A stretch of 64,000 bases of DNA from JADHUC01 sp964617665 (GTDB lineage Bacteria > Planctomycetota > Planctomycetia > Pirellulales > Pirellulaceae), in assembly GCA_964617665.1 (NCBI GenBank), contig CAZUAH010000004.1:16441-80440 (forward strand). Direction: 5' to 3'. Below are positions 42,968 through 52,155 of the stretch, one piece after another. The notes under the pieces are model-generated. The model searched no databases and had not been told where the DNA came from. It saw only the letters and a list, made by a program, of their open reading frames with translations. Both the position numbers and the translations under genes were made by a program. How positions within the stretch are numbered: position 1 is the stretch's first letter; each line of letters begins with the position of its first letter.

Positions 42968-43843
42968 TCAGAATTCAATCTGTTCGAGGAATCTTAGGCT
43001 CTGCGGGATCTGGTCCACGACGGTGGGTGATTCGTCTTCGATGAAGTAGTACTTCACGCCGACCTTCTGGCAGGCGTCAAGCAAGGCAGGCCAGTCGACT
43101 TGGCCGGTACCCAACGCTACGTCGTTGGTCAAGTCGGTGTGGCCGGCGAGGCTGCCGGTGGGCACGCCTTTCTTCAGATCCTTCAGGTGCAACAAGAGCC
43201 AGCGGTCGGGGTATTTCTTTATCAACTTCACAGGATCTTGTGCGGGGAACACCGTCCAAAGCACGTCCATCTGGTAGTAAACGTAGCGTGAGTCAGTTTC
43301 GTCCATCAGCAGATCGAACAGCGTTCCGTCGCCGTGCGCGTAGAATTCGTACCCATGATTGTGATAGTAGAACTTCATATCATGCTTGGCCAAGGCTTTG
43401 CCGGCCTTGTTGAACACATCGGCGGCGGCCAGACATTGCTTCTCGTCGAACGGGGCCTTATGCCCGATCCATGCGCAACCCACATAGATTAGCCCCAGCT
43501 CCTTGGCCTCGCGGATCACACCATCGATATCGTCGCGCAGGCGATTGAAAGGAAAATGACTACCGATTGGTACGAGCCCGCGCTTGTCCAGTTCGGCCTT
43601 GAATTCGGCGATCGACATTCCGTAGGTGCCGGCGACCTCCACGTATTTGAAGCCCCATTGGCTGACCATGTCGAGCGTTGGCGTAACGCCCTTTTCCTTG
43701 AAGACGTTCCGCAGACTGTACAGTTGCAGGCCGGTGGGCCCACGGAAGCTCTTGCCCTGGCCAACTTCGGCCGCTGACAGGCGGTTGTGTCCCAAGACAA
43801 TCGCCAGCAGCGCGATGACGGCGAAAACAATCGGCTTACGCAT
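42968..43843 (-). CDS. Exported xylose-isomerase-like TIM-barrel protein
   Basis: 291 residues from ATG 43843 (AAGGAG 8 bases upstream). Signal peptide 1-25. AP-endonuclease-2/xylose-isomerase-like barrel: GLQLYSLRNVFKEKG, FKYVEVAGTYG, MKFYYHNHGYEF, YYQMDVLWT, LHLKDLKKG and YYFIEDES. His and Glu residues placed to bind a metal. Such planctomycete exported forms are annotated sugar phosphate isomerase/epimerase but their substrate is unknown, and export makes a phosphate ester unlikely. A strong terminator (44021-44053) separates it from the upstream DUF11 gene, so it has its own promoter. Confidence 0.85.
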   Translation of the reverse strand: MRKPIVFAVIALLAIVLGHNRLSAAEVGQGKSFRGPTGLQLYSLRNVFKEKGVTPTLDMVSQWGFKYVEVAGTYGMSIAEFKAELDKRGLVPIGSHFPFNRLRDDIDGVIREAKELGLIYVGCAWIGHKAPFDEKQCLAAADVFNKAGKALAKHDMKFYYHNHGYEFYAHGDGTLFDLLMDETDSRYVYYQMDVLWTVFPAQDPVKLIKKYPDRWLLLHLKDLKKGVPTGSLAGHTDLTNDVALGTGQVDWPALLDACQKVGVKYYFIEDESPTVVDQIPQSLRFLEQIEF

Positions 43844-44020
43844 CTTTGGTTCTCCTTGCAGAATGTGGGAGGGATCAATTCTAGATACCGTGAAAGACAC
43901 AGTCTAGTTGGTCCCAGCCCGGACTGCCACATTCCCAAATCGGCCAACCGTCAACCTCCAGCGGTCCAGGAACGCGGCGCACTAGCTGCGTTGAATAGGC
44001 CATGCGAGACGCAAGAAAGC

Positions 44021-44053
44021 GAAATCGCCGAGGCAAAATGCCCCGGCGATTTC
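44021..44053 (-). terminator. Rho-independent-type terminator of the DUF11 gene
   Basis: On the minus strand GAAATCGCCG pairs with CGGCGATTTC (10 bp). The stem continues through a G-T wobble and GGCA/TGCC with a TTT loop, about 15 bp in all. It lies 30 bases after the stop of the DUF11 gene, followed by GCTTTCTT, so only a weak T-run. Confidence 0.65.
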
Positions 44054-44082
44054 TGTCACCGTTAGGAGTGTGATGCATTCTT

Positions 44083-45582
44083 CTAACGAATAGCGCCGAC
44101 CGTCGGTTGGCCATTGGCCAGCCGTTCAAGCTCCTCGTCGTCAAAGAAGTACACGGTCGTTTCGGCTTTGGTCGCTAGGGCAGTACCCTCGGCTTCCACA
44201 ATTGCCTGTACCGCGTATTCGCCGGCGCCCATGCTGGCCGCTTTGAATTCCAGGGTCTTTTCCTGGCCGGGCGCCAATTCGAATTGCGGGTAGACCAGTC
44301 GCTGGGCGGCGGTCGTGTAGGTCTCGGAAGCAACGGGGAACAACGTTTCCGGAAGTACGACCTGGACGGAAACGCTCTTAGCGGCCTTCGACCCAAGATT
44401 TCGTACCCAGACGGTAAACTCTTCCGCTTCGCCAACTTCGATGGCCTCTTTCGAATTCAACACGGCGACATCCACTTCAGGTCGCGTGGCAACGATGGTT
44501 CGATGGTCGTCCGTCACTGTGACATCAGCATTTGTGGCGTCGGCGCAAGCAACTTGAACATGCGCTCCCACGTCGGTCGATTTGGCCCTCAGCGAGAACT
44601 TGCGCTCGTCGCCCGGTCGCATGAGGCCAATACACCAGGAAAGCGTGCTTTTCGCTCTGTCGACATCAGCGGCAGATGACAGCGTCGTCACCCGAAGGGC
44701 TGGTGGAAGTGTCAGCGCGACCTTGACACCCTCCAACGCCGTATCGCCCGGGTTCCAGACTCGGACGGCATACTCGCCTTCGCGTTTCAGGTACGTGACG
44801 CGGCTCCCGTCTACATCGACGCCTAGTTGCGGACGCAGGATCTTGACTCGCTCGCCGCATTTCAGTTCTTTCCCACCCCGCGATGTCACCGCGAATTCGG
44901 CTTCCAGGAAATCCACATCGATGGCGCGGGCTGTGATGGAATACTCCTTCTTGCTGTCGGCGGGCAGCGAGGCGAGTTGGACGGCCGAGGGGGCTTTGCT
45001 CGCGATATGAGCGGCCTCTGGCAGGCTGGGTGTTATCACGATATCCCGCGCGGGGCCGTCGCCGACATTGTGGACGATGACGCTGAAGCGGACTTCGTCG
45101 CCGATGATCGCCTCTTCCTGTGCGCGGCACTCGATGGCGATTTCAGGCTGTCGCACATGCAAAGCCGATTTCGTTGACGCGGCAAAGACCGCACGTGTCG
45201 CCAGATCCACCGGGCCTTGCCGTTGCGGCAGCAAATCCATGGTAATCCGCCGCGAAGCGCCCGCTGCCAGATCACCGATCTCGAATTGCACGAGACGCTC
45301 TCCGGACAGTGACGGTTCGGGATTCGAGCGAAGGAACTCGACTGTCTCCGGAATCGTGCTTTGTACCGAGACGCCCTCGGCAGGTGATCTGCCCGTGTTC
45401 TTGACGGTGATCACAAATTTGGCCGTGGACCCGATGTTGATCTCCGCAGGAACTGATGTCTCGACGGTAATGGCGGGTCCTGCGGCGGAAACGCTCATCT
45501 TCGCGGCTCTGTCTTGCGCGGAAACAGCCATCACGGCAGACAACAGCAGACCAATGGTGAAAATCGTGGTTCTCGTTTTCAT
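44083..45582 (-). CDS. Exported DUF11 repeat protein
   Basis: 499 residues from ATG 45582 with GGAAGG upstream. Signal peptide ends near MAVSAQD. Four immunoglobulin-like DUF11 repeats of about 110 residues follow, each with a segment such as FVITVKNTGRSPAEGVSV, FSVIVHNVGDGPARDIV, YAVRVWNPGDTALEGVKV or FTVWVRNLGSKAAKSVSV. DUF11 repeats are common in planctomycete surface proteins. Structural or adhesive role inferred. Confidence 0.87.
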   Translation of the reverse strand: MKTRTTIFTIGLLLSAVMAVSAQDRAAKMSVSAAGPAITVETSVPAEINIGSTAKFVITVKNTGRSPAEGVSVQSTIPETVEFLRSNPEPSLSGERLVQFEIGDLAAGASRRITMDLLPQRQGPVDLATRAVFAASTKSALHVRQPEIAIECRAQEEAIIGDEVRFSVIVHNVGDGPARDIVITPSLPEAAHIASKAPSAVQLASLPADSKKEYSITARAIDVDFLEAEFAVTSRGGKELKCGERVKILRPQLGVDVDGSRVTYLKREGEYAVRVWNPGDTALEGVKVALTLPPALRVTTLSSAADVDRAKSTLSWCIGLMRPGDERKFSLRAKSTDVGAHVQVACADATNADVTVTDDHRTIVATRPEVDVAVLNSKEAIEVGEAEEFTVWVRNLGSKAAKSVSVQVVLPETLFPVASETYTTAAQRLVYPQFELAPGQEKTLEFKAASMGAGEYAVQAIVEAEGTALATKAETTVYFFDDEELERLANGQPTVGAIR

Positions 45583-46433
45583 GAGTGGTACCTTCCTTGA
45601 AATACTGAGCCGACCGATGGGCTTGGTGATCAATCGGTTGGGACGGTGAGCAGTGTGGGACGGCCCATAGGGGAGGCAAGTGTGGAGTCAGTGTATAGGC
45701 CGAGTCCGGCCAACGCGGCGAAGCTGACGTCGCGATTCGTTGCATATCGGTCTGACTGGCAATAGACCAATCCCGCGTGTCAGGGCACCTCGACGGTCGT
45801 CCAGCTTTATGGCAGGGCGACCGCCGGTTCGCCTTGTAGCGCAAAATCGGGCACGGAGGATTGTGCCGGCCATCGTTGGGTTGTATCGGCCCAGCGTTTC
45901 GTACCACTTGAATCGGTGCTAGTGCATGCACGGGAGGAAGAACCAGCTCGTCCCCTTCAGCCTGTACGTCCGTTACAACCGGACCCTGATGCTACCCGCA
46001 CGGTCGAAGGGTCTGGCGATAGTCAAGGGCTGCCGCGCAATGCCGGGTGCCGAATGCGGCCCCGAAAGCCCCGTGGATGGCAAATGACGATAGCGGGGCG
46101 GGCAGCATTTCTGGATGTCCACATCCTTTGTGGCGAATCACACTACTGCACGATGTTGCGGCCGTTCGCAGCCGCAACACGATTGACGCACTGAGTCGTC
46201 GTTCCCTATGGGCACTCGCCGCCATCGATAGCCAAACGCATCGGCTTGTCGTAGGGCGTATTCACTGAAGAGGAAGCGGTGGAGATCCAACGTGGCAAGG
46301 TGATGCTGGGACGAACCAAGGCCCAACGGTTTTCGCACGGTTCGCGTGGACGTGCTTGTCCACTATAATGTGCCGTCTGGGTGATATGGATCTGTCTCCG
46401 TGTGTTTTGCGGATTTGTGAAAGGTAGCAGTTG
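45583..46433. other. Long intergenic region before ilvD
   Basis: About 850 bases between divergent genes without a credible gene. Short ORFs there lack good ribosome sites and family features. It contains a perfect hairpin TGTTGCGGC/GCCGCAACA at 46154-46179 (9-bp stem, 8-base loop). Promoter signals of both flanking genes must lie here. The length is unusual for this gene-dense window. Confidence 0.45.
46346..46369 (+). promoter_or_regulatory. TATAAT -10 with adjacent palindrome upstream of ilvD
   Basis: A perfect TATAAT lies at 46364-46369, 64 bases before the ATG. Just upstream, GTGGAC at 46346-46351 and GTCCAC at 46358-46363 form a perfect 6-bp palindrome in the spacer, fitting an operator or a short hairpin. 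The -35 is poor (TTCGCG at 17-base spacing). Confidence 0.4.
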
Positions 46434-48260
46434 ATGAGAAGTGACATGATCAAGAAGGGCGTCGAGCGGGCGCCGCATCGTAGCCTGCTAAAGGGCACCG
46501 GCAATTTCACCGACGCGGATATCGACAAGCCGCTTATCGCGGTGGTCAACTCGTTTGTCGATATCATTCCTGGACACGCGCATCTGGACAAGGTTGGATA
46601 CTTCATCAAGGACCAAGTGCGTGCCGCCGGCGGCGTGCCGTTCATTTTCAATACAATCGGCATCGACGACGGGATCGCCATGGGCCATGCCGGGATGAAG
46701 TTCTCACTGCCCAGCCGCGAGTTGATTGCCGACTGTGTCGAGTCGATGATCGAAGCGCACCGGTTCGACGCCATGATCTGCATACCGAACTGCGACAAGA
46801 TCGTCCCTGGCATGATGATGGCTGCCGCTCGCTGCAACATCCCCACGGTTTTCGTCAGCGGCGGACCGATGGAGGCGGGCAGAACGTCGAGTGGCAAGAC
46901 CGTCGATCTGGTCGATGCGTTCTACGCTGTCAGCCAGCACACGGCCGGGCGCATGGATGACGCCACGCTGGCCGATATCGAAAACCACGCGTGCCCGACT
47001 TGCGGAAGCTGCTCGGGTATGTTCACTGCCAATAGCATGAATTGTCTGGCCGAGGCGTTGGGCATAGCGTTGCCAGGTAACGGCACGACGCTGGCCACCA
47101 GCGAGGATCGCAAGGAGTTGTACGCCACAGCGGCCAAACGAATCGTCGAATTGGCCAAGGCCGACGGACCGAAGCCGCGCGAGATCATGACTCGCAAGGC
47201 CTTCGACAACTCGATGATTCTGGATATGGCGATGGGCGGGTCCACGAACACCGTGCTGCATATCTTGGCGATCGCACACGAGGCGGGTGTCGAGTTCACG
47301 GTGAAGGACATCGACAGTCTATCCGGCGAAACGCCGAATATCTGCAAGGTCGCACCGTCACCGGGCAAAGACGGGCGGATTTATCACGTCGAAGACGTCC
47401 ATGCGGCCGGCGGAATCATGACGATTCTGGGCGAACTGATCCGCGGCAAGCCCGGCTTGGTTCGCGAGGATGCCCTGACCGTAACTGGCAAGACGATCGC
47501 CGAAAACGTCAAGGAGAATGATATCCGCGTGGCGGGCGAGACGATTCGGTTGGATGGCCTGAGCACAGCCAAGCGAAGTGAACTGAGCGTCTACACGGAA
47601 AACGCCGCTGGCGGCGGGGCCCTGGTTCTGACCGACGTCGAGAGCAATGAGTTCGATCCGACAGACTGCATCCGCACGATAGATACAGCCTACTCGGCCG
47701 AAGGCGGCTTGAGCATCTTGTACGGGAATTTGGCCAAGGACGGCGCGGTCGTCAAGACCGCAGGCGTCGACCCGGCGATGCTGCAGCATTCGGGCCCAGC
47801 TATCATTTTCGAAAGCCAAGAAGAGGCGTGTGCGGGGATTCTGAGCGGCAACGTCAAACCGGGCGACGTGGTTGTGATTCGTTACGAGGGACCCAAAGGC
47901 GGACCGGGCATGCAAGAGATGCTTGCGCCGACCAGCTATATCAAAGGTACCCCGGAACTGGCCAATACGGTCGCGCTGATCACCGATGGCCGTTTCAGCG
48001 GCGGCACCGCAGGCGCGTGCATCGGTCACGTCAGCCCCGAGGCGGCCGACGAGGACGGGGTCATTGGACTGTTGAAGAACGGCGACATAATCCAAATCGA
48101 CATTACCGGCCGGACGCTGAACGTGGATGTATCAGACGAAGAGTTAGCAGAACGCCGCAAGCAGTGGACACCGCCCGAACCGCGATACAAGACCGGCAAC
48201 CTGTCCAAATACGCCGCACTGGCCACCAGCGCCAGTACCGGTGCCGTGCTGAAGTGGTGA
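46434..48260 (+). CDS. ilvD: Dihydroxy-acid dehydratase
   Basis: 608 residues from ATG 46434 (TTG one codon earlier is in frame). Third enzyme of valine/isoleucine synthesis, removing water from dihydroxy acids using an iron-sulfur cluster. Seen: CIPNCDKIVPG, GGPMEAG, CPTCGSCSGMFTANSMNCL and TDGRFSGGTAG, all hallmark of IlvD/Edd. The sugar acid dehydratase branch (Edd or xylonate dehydratase) is a possible alternative given the DapA-family gene 140 bases downstream. Length fits IlvD. The gene starts a co-directional trio with the DapA-family and DUF4838 genes. Confidence 0.88.
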   Translation: MRSDMIKKGVERAPHRSLLKGTGNFTDADIDKPLIAVVNSFVDIIPGHAHLDKVGYFIKDQVRAAGGVPFIFNTIGIDDGIAMGHAGMKFSLPSRELIADCVESMIEAHRFDAMICIPNCDKIVPGMMMAAARCNIPTVFVSGGPMEAGRTSSGKTVDLVDAFYAVSQHTAGRMDDATLADIENHACPTCGSCSGMFTANSMNCLAEALGIALPGNGTTLATSEDRKELYATAAKRIVELAKADGPKPREIMTRKAFDNSMILDMAMGGSTNTVLHILAIAHEAGVEFTVKDIDSLSGETPNICKVAPSPGKDGRIYHVEDVHAAGGIMTILGELIRGKPGLVREDALTVTGKTIAENVKENDIRVAGETIRLDGLSTAKRSELSVYTENAAGGGALVLTDVESNEFDPTDCIRTIDTAYSAEGGLSILYGNLAKDGAVVKTAGVDPAMLQHSGPAIIFESQEEACAGILSGNVKPGDVVVIRYEGPKGGPGMQEMLAPTSYIKGTPELANTVALITDGRFSGGTAGACIGHVSPEAADEDGVIGLLKNGDIIQIDITGRTLNVDVSDEELAERRKQWTPPEPRYKTGNLSKYAALATSASTGAVLKW

Positions 48261-48310
48261 GTAGCGGTTTGCCGAGCGGGACCTGATGCGGCAATCCGGA
48301 GCAATGTTGT

Positions 48311-48353
48311 GATCCGGTCTCCCGACCGGATCACCGAAGTCCGTCCGGCGGAC
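48311..48353. repeat. Two stem-loops between ilvD and the DapA-family gene
   Basis: GATCCGGTC/GACCGGATC at 48311-48332 is a perfect 9-bp stem with a 4-base loop. GTCCG/CGGAC at 48339-48353 is a second short stem. CCGGA recurs. No T-run follows, so a REP-like or mRNA-stabilising element is as likely as a terminator. Confidence 0.5.
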
Positions 48354-48399
48354 CGGATGTACTCGATACCGCACTCTCCCTGGAGCAATCGCTAGGATC

Positions 48400-49338
48400 A
48401 TGGACATAGCACAAGTAAAGCAAACGCTGCGCGGGCCGCTGATCCCGGTCATCACAAATCTGAACAAAGATCTATCTGTGGATCACGCGGCAATTCGAGA
48501 CAACGTTTGCTACGTGATCGAACGAGGCATCGCCAACGGGCACGGCGTGTTGTTGGCGGGCGGGGCTGGTGGCGACTTCCCCGTTCTGAGCGTGCAGGAG
48601 CGCAAGGACGTTGCGCTGACGATCGTCGACGCTGCCGAAGGTCGCGTTCCGGTGCTGGTTGGTGCACAGGACACCAACCCATCGGTCTCGATCGAGATGG
48701 CCAAGTGGGCCGACCGAATCGGCGCCTATGGAATCCAGATGTCGGCAGGCTATTACTATGCATCGTCCGACGAAGATTGCCTGCGTCTGTTCAAGGCAGT
48801 ACATGACGCCACCGAAAACATCGCCATTATGATCTACAACACGCCGTGGGAGGGCTACAACATGTCGCTCGATCAGATCGAGCGACTAATCGAGTTGCCT
48901 CGGTGCGTGGCGTTGAAATGGCACACGTCCGAGGGCAGCGCGGCATATCTCCGCGGTGTCGCCCAATTCGCCGACCGACTGGCTGTGGTGGACAATCAAG
49001 GTCTGCACGTGATGAATCACTTGCTCGGCGGCACAGGCTACATCACGCATCTGGCAACGGTATGGCCGGAGCACGATTTGGAGGTATGGCGTCTGTTGGA
49101 GGCCAGCGACTACCATGCAGCGCAAGCGAAAATCGCGGCAGCCAATTGGCCGTGGATCGACTTTCGTGTAAAGATGTGGAAGCGAACGGGAGCGGAAAGT
49201 CCCGTGGTCAAAGCAGCCCTCGAACTCTGCGGCCGCCCCGGCGGACCAAGCCGACTTCCCACTCGGGCGCTGAACGACGAGGAACGGGCGGAACTTCGGG
49301 TTCTACTCGTGCGGATCGGCGTGCCAGAGGCGAAGTAG
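48400..49338 (+). CDS. DapA-family lyase/aldolase
   Basis: 312-residue TIM barrel of the dihydrodipicolinate synthase/N-acetylneuraminate lyase/2-keto-3-deoxy sugar acid aldolase family. The Schiff-base Lys173 lies in CVALKWHTSEG and the active-site Tyr146 in IMIYNTPW. The GGAGGDF and GAQDTN segments fit the family. True DapA enzymes usually carry GTTGE, which here is GAGGD, so a sugar-acid aldolase or another pyruvate-dependent enzyme is more likely. It follows ilvD by 140 bases with stem-loops between and precedes the DUF4838 gene by 63 bases. Confidence 0.8.
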   Translation: MDIAQVKQTLRGPLIPVITNLNKDLSVDHAAIRDNVCYVIERGIANGHGVLLAGGAGGDFPVLSVQERKDVALTIVDAAEGRVPVLVGAQDTNPSVSIEMAKWADRIGAYGIQMSAGYYYASSDEDCLRLFKAVHDATENIAIMIYNTPWEGYNMSLDQIERLIELPRCVALKWHTSEGSAAYLRGVAQFADRLAVVDNQGLHVMNHLLGGTGYITHLATVWPEHDLEVWRLLEASDYHAAQAKIAAANWPWIDFRVKMWKRTGAESPVVKAALELCGRPGGPSRLPTRALNDEERAELRVLLVRIGVPEAK

Positions 49339-49401
49339 AGGTAGTCAATCGCCGCTACGATCGTTGGCTATCGCGGCGCTCAAAAGAGGAGACCGGACAC
49401 G

Positions 49402-51864
49402 ATGAACACCCGCACTTTTGGCGCAATTGTCGTAGCTCTGTGTATCGCGGCCGAGGCATCGGCGGCTCCGGTTCAACTGGTTCGGGACCAGGGCTGCGAG
49501 CATGTCATCTACCACGAGGCGGATGCCCCGTTGTCGATCGTCATGGCAGCGTCGGAGTTGCAGGATTATCTACACAAGGTAAGCGGTGCCAAGGTGGCGA
49601 TTGTTCAGCGTCCCAGCGACCCAATGATCTGCCTTGGCGAAAGCGCGCCGTCACGTGAGGCAGGGCTTGCGTCCGAGAGTATTCCGTGGGAAGGCTTCCG
49701 AATTGTCACCAAGGGAAACAATGTTCTCATACTTGGTCGTGACACAGCGGATGGAGAACGCACGCCGGGGGGCGGGACATCGACGGGAACTCGCAACGGA
49801 ACGTACGCATTCATCGAACGGTTTCTGGGCGTGCGGTGGCTGATGCCGGGCGAACATGGCGACTATGTGCCGAAGTCGCCGAGCATTACCATCCCTGAGA
49901 CGGATGTGACCGATGCTCCGTTCTTTCTGAATCGCCGCGTACCGTACACTCAAGAGCGGCGCCGAGAAGTGAAACGATGGTGGGCACGCCAGCGGCTTGG
50001 CTGGAGCCTGTACCTGACCCATGGGCACAATTGGCGGCGTACGATTCCGGTTTCGCACTTCGACGAACACCCGGATTGGTTTCCCGAACGAGGCGGAGTG
50101 CGAGTGCCGCCGACCGGCCGATACAAGCTGTGTATGACCAATCCCGAACTTGTCCGCGCATACGCCGATGCAACCATCGCTTACTTCGACCGGAATCCGA
50201 ACGCGACGTGCTATTCACTTTCCCCGTCCGATTCGGCCGGTTATTGTGAGTGCGAGCAATGTACAAAGTTCTACGAGACCGACCCCAACGGCGACCGATC
50301 GGTGACGCCGGCCATTCTGACCTTCTACAACGGTGTGGCGAAGCTGGTCGCCAAGAAGTACCCCAAAAAACTCCTAGCCGGGTACGTCTACGCCGCCTAC
50401 GTGTTCCCGCCCAAGACGCCCATCCCACTGGAACCGAACGTCTTTCTTTCGTGGGCGCCGAGTTTTGATTATGGGTTCACATTGGTCCGGCCGGATTTGC
50501 AGCGGCAGTGGGAAGGCTTATTGGAACAGTGGACAAAGGTCACCAAGAACATCTCCTACTACGATCTCCCGACACACATTTTGACTGACTCGGGAGCCTT
50601 GAATCCGCCGGGGCTGGGCATTCTGTCGTTTCTCTATCCGCGTCTGCAGGCGGCGGGCACCAGGGGCGTGTACGTGTACGGCATCCAGGCATGGGGCCGA
50701 GCTGCTCCGCTGAACTACTTGTTGGCCAAGCTGGCATGGGATCCACAGGCAGATGTGGAAGCGTTGTTCGATGAGTATTGCGCGAAGGCATATGGAGAGG
50801 GCGGTGACGACATCAACCGGATGTTCCGGCTGCTGGACGCCGAAGTCGAGCGTCACTACCTGGAGTATCCGGGCGCGCGGTATGTGTTGACGAACGACAT
50901 GATGCGAGATATTTACGCCAAGAACCTGCCAGAGATCGAACGGTTGTACCGAGCGGCCGAGACAAAGGTACGCGCTCCGGATGCAAAGGCCCGCTTGGCC
51001 ATGATCGGCGACAATCTGACCGTACTGCACTGGAACCTGCGACAATTCCGAATGCTAAACGAACCCATGGATTCAAGCTTCTACCTGTCAGACGCCGATT
51101 TCTTCGAGTTCCTGTCGCAGAACAAAGGATCTCTTGCGCTACAGCCCACGGCAACGACCAGCCGGCCATCATATGTCACGAAGAAACTGACCGCGGGTCC
51201 AGTAGACAAAGTTCCGAATGCCGAGCCGGTGAAGCCGTTTCTTCTACGAGGCAACCAGCATCTGGTGCTATGTCCGACGGGCACGGAACGAGTCTTGGTG
51301 GAGTTCAGTCGCATCACGACTCGCGGAAAACTGGTCACGTACAGTGTCTATCGATCCGATGGCGGGGAAGTTACGAGCGGATTGATGAGCGGCGAGTTGC
51401 CGATCGAACTAGATGGGACGGATTCGCCCTACTATCACCTGATCATCACGGCCGGCACGGCTTCGTATATGGTGGACGTATCAGGCGCGGCCTGGGCCGT
51501 CGACTCACAACTCAGCGACCAGGGTCTTCATTTACTGAACAAGGTAACGCCGGTCTATTTCCAGGTACGGGATGGCCAGAAGAGCTTTCATTTGTCGTTG
51601 GAGGCAACGCCACCGGGTGAAACCGCAGTTGCCACATTGTACACGCCGGATGGACGCGTGGCTGCTGAATTCGACTGCACGACCGTTTCGGTCGATCGCA
51701 AGAAGGTCTCGGTCGCGACTGGTGACGTTGGATGGTGGAAAATCCAAATCGATCGCGCTCCGATTGGAGTTGTCGACGATGTCTGGATCAAGGCAGGCGA
51801 CGAACTGAGCGGCTACTTCTCCCTGGATCCAGATCAGGCGTTTGGCGTCGTTTGTGACGAGTAG
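49402..51864 (+). CDS. Exported DUF4838 protein (alpha-glucuronidase-like)
   Basis: 820 residues with signal peptide (MNTRTFGAIVVALCIAAEASA). The N-terminal part resembles the GH67 N-terminal module (ASELQDYLHKVSGA) followed by DUF4838 (RRVPYTQERRREVKRWW, SLSPSDSAGYCECEQCTKFY, WAPSFDYGFTL). The CECEQC cluster is typical of the family. A C-terminal beta-sandwich follows. GH67-like proteins act on uronic acids; the function of DUF4838 is unknown. GAGGAG lies ~10 bases before the ATG. A second DUF4838 gene is at 63107. Confidence 0.85.
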   Translation: MNTRTFGAIVVALCIAAEASAAPVQLVRDQGCEHVIYHEADAPLSIVMAASELQDYLHKVSGAKVAIVQRPSDPMICLGESAPSREAGLASESIPWEGFRIVTKGNNVLILGRDTADGERTPGGGTSTGTRNGTYAFIERFLGVRWLMPGEHGDYVPKSPSITIPETDVTDAPFFLNRRVPYTQERRREVKRWWARQRLGWSLYLTHGHNWRRTIPVSHFDEHPDWFPERGGVRVPPTGRYKLCMTNPELVRAYADATIAYFDRNPNATCYSLSPSDSAGYCECEQCTKFYETDPNGDRSVTPAILTFYNGVAKLVAKKYPKKLLAGYVYAAYVFPPKTPIPLEPNVFLSWAPSFDYGFTLVRPDLQRQWEGLLEQWTKVTKNISYYDLPTHILTDSGALNPPGLGILSFLYPRLQAAGTRGVYVYGIQAWGRAAPLNYLLAKLAWDPQADVEALFDEYCAKAYGEGGDDINRMFRLLDAEVERHYLEYPGARYVLTNDMMRDIYAKNLPEIERLYRAAETKVRAPDAKARLAMIGDNLTVLHWNLRQFRMLNEPMDSSFYLSDADFFEFLSQNKGSLALQPTATTSRPSYVTKKLTAGPVDKVPNAEPVKPFLLRGNQHLVLCPTGTERVLVEFSRITTRGKLVTYSVYRSDGGEVTSGLMSGELPIELDGTDSPYYHLIITAGTASYMVDVSGAAWAVDSQLSDQGLHLLNKVTPVYFQVRDGQKSFHLSLEATPPGETAVATLYTPDGRVAAEFDCTTVSVDRKKVSVATGDVGWWKIQIDRAPIGVVDDVWIKAGDELSGYFSLDPDQAFGVVCDE

Positions 51865-51903
51865 CCGAGTGACAATTATACCGCTCCCGGTCGAAGATGA
51901 CTC

Positions 51904-51986
51904 GTTTAACCGCGACCCAGCGGGGAGCGCGTCGGAGTTTACGTCCGTTGCCGCATCACGCGCTCCCCGCTGGGTCGCGGTTAAAC
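51904..51986. repeat. 29-bp perfect inverted repeat, MITE- or terminator-like
   Basis: The arms 51904-51932 and 51958-51986 are perfectly complementary over 29 bases (starting GTTTAACCGCGACCCAGC), enclosing a 25-base loop. It lies 40 bases after the stop of the DUF4838 gene and 170 bases before the convergent end of the FGS gene. Length and perfection suggest a dispersed palindromic element or a strong bidirectional terminator. No second copy is in the window. Confidence 0.7.
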
Positions 51987-52155
51987 AAGAAGACGTGCAA
52001 ATCCTCACCGGTCGCGATATATCGCATCTGAGGGGTGGGCAGCGTGGCGGTCGGGAAAAATCGCGCCGCCTGACGACGGCGACCAAGACGGCTCTCCGTG
52101 CCTGCGACCGGCCGGATGCGACCTCGCTTCGGGTCGCATTCTTCGCCGGTCTCCA
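51987..52155. other. Intergenic between palindrome and FGS gene
   Basis: 169 bases with no credible ORF. Contains GATGCGACC...GGTCGCATT, a small hairpin near 52115-52141 that could help terminate the minus-strand conflict operon. Confidence 0.35.

Noticed and set aside
45916..46194. 92-codon ORF in the gap before ilvD
   Set aside because: No ribosome site, odd composition and no family features.
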